Shown here: positions 6,016 to 8,865 of the stretch, piece by piece
How the letters are laid out: every line of letters begins with the position of its first letter
Position numbering within the stretch: the stretch's first letter is position 1
DNA from: Spirochaetota bacterium
Lineage (GTDB): Bacteria > Spirochaetota > UBA4802 > UBA5550
NCBI GenBank assembly: GCA_022704585.1
Contig: JAKJGD010000050.1
Coordinates: 1-8,865, forward strand
Length of the DNA: 8,865 nt
Reading direction: 5' to 3'
Notes under the pieces: model-generated
Seen by the model: only the letters and a program-made list of their open reading frames with translations
Database searches by the model: none
Told to the model about the DNA's origin: nothing
Program-made: the position numbers and the translations under genes

Positions 6016-7782
6016 TTAGCTCCCCGCCATGATAATGTCCTCGTCATAGAGGGCCTTCCGCGACCAGCGATAGGCGGTCGTTTCGCATTTCAGCTTGAAT
6101 TCCAGGTAGTTATCGCCGAGATGGGCCTTCAGCTCCGGCGAGAGGCCGCGGTACATTCGCCGGACCCTGTTTTTCGCACGCTCTGCGAGACGCTCGATGA
6201 CGGTCGGATGGACGCTTCCCGCGGCGCTGAAGGTTTTCTCATACCGCTCTTCCAGGTGGACGAGGGATGATTTCATGAATTCGGAAACGCGCTCGGCCAT
6301 GAGGATGTCGTCGGTGATCTTGAAAAAATGGTATCCCTTGATCGCCAGGTTCACGGCCATGGGGAACTGTCCCGGATTGCGGACGAGGGTCGTAGCCAGC
6401 AGCTTCAGGTAGCGGAGACCGTAACGCGAGAAGCTCTGCTTGAAAAGGGAACGGAAAAAGGCCCCCATCTCTTTTGCCGTGAGCGATATCCCGTACCGGC
6501 GCGCCCGGGGCAGGCGCCGGATCAGCGTGGCGCACCGGGCGAAATAATTCCGCGGTTCATAGATGGAGGCGATGACCCGTTTGTATCCGCTGATGAGCGT
6601 GTTCCGGTCCATCAGGGGGGTGAAATTCATCTCCATTGAGTGGGTATTGTTGCCGTCGGTCTCACCGATGATGCGGCCCTCGGCCTCGAGTCGCCGGTAG
6701 AGCTGGGTGCCGGGGAGCGCAATCAGTGTGCCGATCATGGCGAGGGGGATGCCCGCTTTCTGTATGAATTCTATCTGCAGATCGAAGATGTTTTCCGGGT
6801 CCGTATCGAATCCCACGATGAACCCGCCCATCACCTCGATCCCCTTTTCCTGTATTTTCGATATGCTTTCTATGATGTCGCTTTTCGTGTTCTGCATTTT
6901 ATTTGTATGCTCGAGCGTTTCCTGGACCGGGGTCTCGATGCCGATGAAGACCATGTCCAGTCCGGCGGCCACCATCCGGTCAAGGAGTCCGTCGTCCTCC
7001 GCCAGGTTGATGCTGGCCTCGGTGTAGAGGCTGAACGGGTAGTTCCGAGATTTCTGCCATTCAATGATATGGTCAAGCAGCTCCCGCACCTTCTTTTTGT
7101 TCCCGATAAAGTTGTCGTCAACGATAAAGAGCGAGCCGCGATAGCCGGTTTCGTACAGGAGGTCCATCTCGCGGATGAACTGCTCCGGGAGCTTGTAGCG
7201 GGGCACCCTGCCGAACATCTCGATGATATCGCAGAACTCGCAGTTGAAGGGGCAGCCCCGGGACGACTGGACCGCCATGGAGCCGTAGGCGCCGAGGTCC
7301 AGCAGGTCGAAGCGCGGCGGCGGCGTTTTAGTGATATCGGGCTTGGTCTCGTCCCGGTATATCTTCTGCGGACGGCCGGCTTCCAGGTCCGCGATGAACC
7401 GCGGCAGGGTGATCTCGCCCTCGTTGAGGACGAAATGGTCCACGCCCCGGATCGATTCGTGGCCGGTGGTCGGGTAGGGGCCGCCGGCCACGACCGGGAC
7501 GCCGTACCGGTTGCACATGCGGACGACTTTATGAAATGATTCCTTCTGCACGATCATGGCGGACACGAAGACGAGGTCCGCGGCAGTGATGTCCTCGCCG
7601 TTAAGCTCCTGTATGTTCATGTCTATGAGCCTGAGGTCGTAGTCTTCGGGCAGCATGGCCGCTACGGTTATGAGCCCCAGGGGCGGCATCAGGGATTTAT
7701 GACCCACGAACGGCATCACGTATTTAAAGCTCCAATAGGTCGCAGGAATCTCCGGATACACCAGGAGTATCTTTCTTTTCAT
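6016..7782 (-). CDS. B12-binding domain radical SAM protein (DUF4070-type)
   Basis: A 588-residue enzyme of the cobalamin-binding radical SAM class. Residues about 1-145 form the B12-binding Rossmann-like domain (KILLVYPEIP, LGLITVAAMLP, VVAGGPYPT, NEGE). The usual D-x-H-x-x-G cobalt-ligand motif is absent: the corresponding stretch reads DMNIQEL (from D54). The radical SAM core follows at about 165-375, with the iron-sulfur motif C177-x3-C181-x2-C184 (RGCPFNCEFC), then VDDNFIGN, IGIETP and GGFIVGFD. The C-terminal 200 residues correspond to the DUF4070-type extension. Relatives include methylating enzymes such as the hopanoid methylase HpnP, but the substrate here is unknown and no hopanoid genes are nearby. 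The ATG at 7782 follows a GGGGGGAG ribosome-binding site. The nearest candidate partner is the micro-ORF upstream. The stop is TAA and no clear terminator follows. Confidence 0.92.
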   Translation of the reverse strand: MKRKILLVYPEIPATYWSFKYVMPFVGHKSLMPPLGLITVAAMLPEDYDLRLIDMNIQELNGEDITAADLVFVSAMIVQKESFHKVVRMCNRYGVPVVAGGPYPTTGHESIRGVDHFVLNEGEITLPRFIADLEAGRPQKIYRDETKPDITKTPPPRFDLLDLGAYGSMAVQSSRGCPFNCEFCDIIEMFGRVPRYKLPEQFIREMDLLYETGYRGSLFIVDDNFIGNKKKVRELLDHIIEWQKSRNYPFSLYTEASINLAEDDGLLDRMVAAGLDMVFIGIETPVQETLEHTNKMQNTKSDIIESISKIQEKGIEVMGGFIVGFDTDPENIFDLQIEFIQKAGIPLAMIGTLIALPGTQLYRRLEAEGRIIGETDGNNTHSMEMNFTPLMDRNTLISGYKRVIASIYEPRNYFARCATLIRRLPRARRYGISLTAKEMGAFFRSLFKQSFSRYGLRYLKLLATTLVRNPGQFPMAVNLAIKGYHFFKITDDILMAERVSEFMKSSLVHLEERYEKTFSAAGSVHPTVIERLAERAKNRVRRMYRGLSPELKAHLGDNYLEFKLKCETTAYRWSRKALYDEDIIMAGS

Positions 7783-7872
7783 GGTTCTCCCCCCTTTGAA
7801 GAGACAACTCTCGTATGTTATTTATGTCGTTTTAATGTAACGTCGGACTGCAGATTGCTATGAGACGCGGTT

Positions 7873-7947
7873 TTACAGGGATTTCAGTATTTTAAATCCG
7901 TAGAAAGCGCTCAAAACAATCAATATTCCGAAAATGGATTCCAGCAT
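7873..7947 (-). CDS. 24-residue hydrophobic micropeptide, probably membrane-embedded
   Basis: ATG at 7947 opens a 24-codon frame ending in TAA (complement of 7873-7875). The ATG follows AAGGAG (complement of 7954-7959) at six bases, the best ribosome-binding site in this intergenic region. The peptide begins MLESIFGILIVLSAFYGFKI and ends LKSL: one acidic residue at the start, a hydrophobic stretch long enough for one membrane helix (about 5-18), and lysines at the end. This is the usual build of very small membrane proteins that accompany larger complexes. I recognise no family. It lies 90 bp ahead of the radical SAM gene on the same strand with no terminator between them, so they may share a transcript. 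Confidence 0.5.
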   Translation of the reverse strand: MLESIFGILIVLSAFYGFKILKSL

Positions 7948-7964
7948 ACAATTCTCCTTACAGC

Positions 7965-7993
7965 ACTATATACGGTGTCGACGCCCGTTTAAA
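7965..7993 (-). promoter_or_regulatory. Possible promoter for the micropeptide and radical SAM genes
   Basis: Reading the minus strand, TTTAAA (7988-7993) is followed after exactly 17 bases by TATAGT (7965-7970). These match the sigma-70 consensus at four and five of six positions. The start site would fall close to the Shine-Dalgarno of the micro-ORF, giving a very short leader. The 7783-7872 stretch after the micro-ORF holds no clearer promoter and no terminator. Confidence 0.35.
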
Positions 7994-8048
7994 CACAAAG
8001 ACAGGCGTATTTCCCGGATGGTTGCAAAAAAAAGCCTGTATAAAAGAA

Positions 8049-8079
8049 TTGACAGTCTGACGATAAAATTTTCTATTAT
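8049..8079 (+). promoter_or_regulatory. selC: Sigma-70 promoter for selC-selA
   Basis: A perfect -35 box TTGACA (8049-8054) sits in an A/T-rich setting. Candidate -10 boxes are TCTATT (8072-8077, spacing 17) and TATTAT (8074-8079, spacing 19). Transcription would start near 8085, just before the hairpin at 8090-8120, and run into the tRNA gene at 8131. The rest of 7994-8048 holds only a widely spaced ACAGGC/GCCTGT inverted repeat and an A8 tract. Confidence 0.6.
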
Positions 8080-8089
8080 TTAATAAGAG

Positions 8090-8125
8090 GGCCCGGTATG
8101 CGCCAGCGCATGAACGGGCCGTTTT
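8090..8125 (+). terminator. Terminator-like leader hairpin between promoter and tRNA-Sec gene
   Basis: GGCCCG (8090-8095) pairs with CGGGCC (8115-8120). Inside, ATGCG (8098-8102) pairs with CGCAT (8107-8111) around the loop CCAG, leaving a small internal bulge. GTTTTA follows at 8121-8126. The shape is that of a weak intrinsic terminator or attenuator, but it lies downstream of the likely promoter and ends 10 bases before the tRNA 5' end. It may instead mark a processing site for tRNA maturation. Confidence 0.5.
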
Positions 8126-8130
8126 ATCAT

Positions 8131-8220
8131 GGAAGAGGATGGGATCCGGTGGTCCCCGCGGTCTTCAAAACCGTTGGCTGCGATATATCGCAGCGGCAGG
8201 TTCGATTCCTGCCCCTTCCG
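8131..8220 (+). tRNA. selC: tRNA-Sec (anticodon TCA)
   Basis: Selenocysteine tRNA that decodes UGA. The fold can be traced fully: 5' acceptor strand GGAAGAGG (8131-8138); six-bp D stem GGGATC/GGTCCC around loop CGGT (8141-8156), a hallmark of bacterial tRNA-Sec; anticodon stem 8158-8162/8170-8174 with TCA at 8165-8167; long variable arm GCTGCGA/TCGCAGC with loop TATA (8177-8194); T arm GCAGG/CCTGC with loop TTCGATT (8196-8212); 3' acceptor CCCTTCC (8213-8219) and discriminator G at 8220. The 3' acceptor strand is one base short of the usual eight, so A8136 is bulged or faces a C. A CCA tail is not encoded (GCATT follows). selA starts 52 bp downstream, as expected for a shared function. Confidence 0.95.
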
Positions 8221-8272
8221 CATTACTGATGCGGCCTGCCGGGGAATGACCGGCTTGGTGTACTGACCTGAT

Positions 8273-8865
8273 ATGGACGATAAAAACCAGATATTCCGGA
8301 ACCTTCCCCAGGTGGAGAAGCTGCTCCAGTCCGAAGAGGTGTTCCCCTTTATTGCCGAGATCGGCCGGGCGGCCGTCGGCGAGATCTGCCGCGCCGTACT
8401 GGCGGAAGCCAGGGGCGTGGTAGAGAGGGAAGGTTCCATTGACCTGTCCGGTATTGTTCCGTCGATCGCGGCGCGCTGCAGGCTGAAAAAGATGCACCGA
8501 ATTCAGCGGGTCATCAACGGAACCGGCGTCGTCATCCATACCAACCTGGGCCGTGCGCCGCTCTCACCCGAAATCCTCGGTCGCCTGGCCGCCGAGATGT
8601 CCGGCTACTGCAACCTCGAGCTTGACCTGCCCAGGCAGAAGCGCGGAAGTCGGGGCGGGTTCTCGGAGGAGCTCATCTGCACTATGACCGGGTCGGAGGA
8701 CGCGCTGCTCGTGAACAACAACGCCTCGTCCGTGTTCCTCATCCTGAGCGAGCTCGCTGCGGGGAAAGAGGTCGTCGTATCGCGGGGCGAGCTGGTCCAG
8801 ATCGGCGGCGGGTTCCGTCTCCCCGATATCATGCGGCAGAGCGGCGCGCGGCTGGTCGAGGCGGG
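8273..8865 (+). CDS. selA: L-seryl-tRNA(Sec) selenium transferase, N-terminal part (truncated by window end)
   Basis: SelA is the pyridoxal-phosphate enzyme that turns Ser-tRNA(Sec) into Sec-tRNA(Sec) using selenophosphate. The first 197 codons are present and the frame runs off the window. The N-terminal tRNA-binding domain begins with MDDKNQIFRNLPQVEKLL. The core then shows the family signature INGTGVVIHTNLGRAPLS, the region YCNLELDLPRQKRGSRGGF, and NNNASSVFLIL leading into the cofactor fold. The catalytic lysine lies beyond the window. ATG at 8273 is the first possible start, because an in-frame TGA is at 8264-8266. The Shine-Dalgarno is poor, and a small hairpin (GCCGG/CCGGC, 8238-8254) lies between the tRNA and this start. 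Co-transcription with selC from the 8049 promoter is likely. Confidence 0.95.
   Translation, partial: MDDKNQIFRNLPQVEKLLQSEEVFPFIAEIGRAAVGEICRAVLAEARGVVEREGSIDLSGIVPSIAARCRLKKMHRIQRVINGTGVVIHTNLGRAPLSPEILGRLAAEMSGYCNLELDLPRQKRGSRGGFSEELICTMTGSEDALLVNNNASSVFLILSELAAGKEVVVSRGELVQIGGGFRLPDIMRQSGARLVEA

Noticed and set aside
6640..7539. 299-codon open frame on the plus strand opposite the radical SAM gene
   Set aside because: The minus-strand protein has clear radical SAM and B12 motifs over the same bases. The plus-strand product is low-complexity and matches nothing.
8080..8539. Minus-strand frames covering the tRNA-Sec gene and start of selA
   Set aside because: They are translations of the complement of a tRNA gene and of selA; the tRNA fold and SelA signature explain the bases.

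Overview
The window comes from a Gram-negative-type bacterium of moderately high GC. Genes here use all three stop codons, have clear Shine-Dalgarno sequences, and include a bacterial selenocysteine system. The style (a very large unrecognised exported-looking protein, a stand-alone ORF6N gene, a DUF4070-type B12/radical-SAM protein, selC-selA) would fit an environmental Spirochaetota or Deltaproteobacteria-like genome. That placement is an impression, not a demonstrated assignment.

Layout. (1) 3-3701 (+): the C-terminal 1233 codons of a huge protein of unknown function whose start lies before the window. (2) 3702-3995: an intergenic block with a 46-bp palindrome, a strong bidirectional terminator, a degenerate second palindrome and an interrupted inverted repeat just ahead of the next gene. 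(3) 3996-4493 (+): a low-GC ORF6N-domain gene. (4) 4492-4555: a 64-bp perfect palindrome that begins inside the ORF6N stop codon and shares a 34-bp core with the 3712 palindrome. (5) 5918-4573 (-): a three-gene operon (small three-helix membrane protein, ECF sigma factor, zinc-binding membrane anti-sigma factor) whose two junctions are both 11-nt overlaps. (6) 7782-6016 (-): a B12-binding radical SAM protein. (7) 7947-7873 (-): a 24-codon hydrophobic micro-ORF with a strong ribosome-binding site, not detectable by length-based gene calling. (8) 8049-8865 (+): a promoter, a leader hairpin, the selenocysteine tRNA gene (selC) and the 5' part of selA, divergent from the radical SAM unit.

How the parts work together. 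selC and selA form the start of a selenocysteine synthesis unit: SelA converts Ser-tRNA(Sec) to Sec-tRNA(Sec). The sigma operon is a self-contained signalling module, with a membrane anti-sigma factor holding the sigma factor made from the same mRNA. The radical SAM gene stands between them with no obvious partner except possibly the micro-ORF upstream.

The most unusual material is the set of related palindromes around the ORF6N gene, followed by the atypical acceptor stem and leader hairpin of the tRNA-Sec gene and the hydrophobic micro-ORF.
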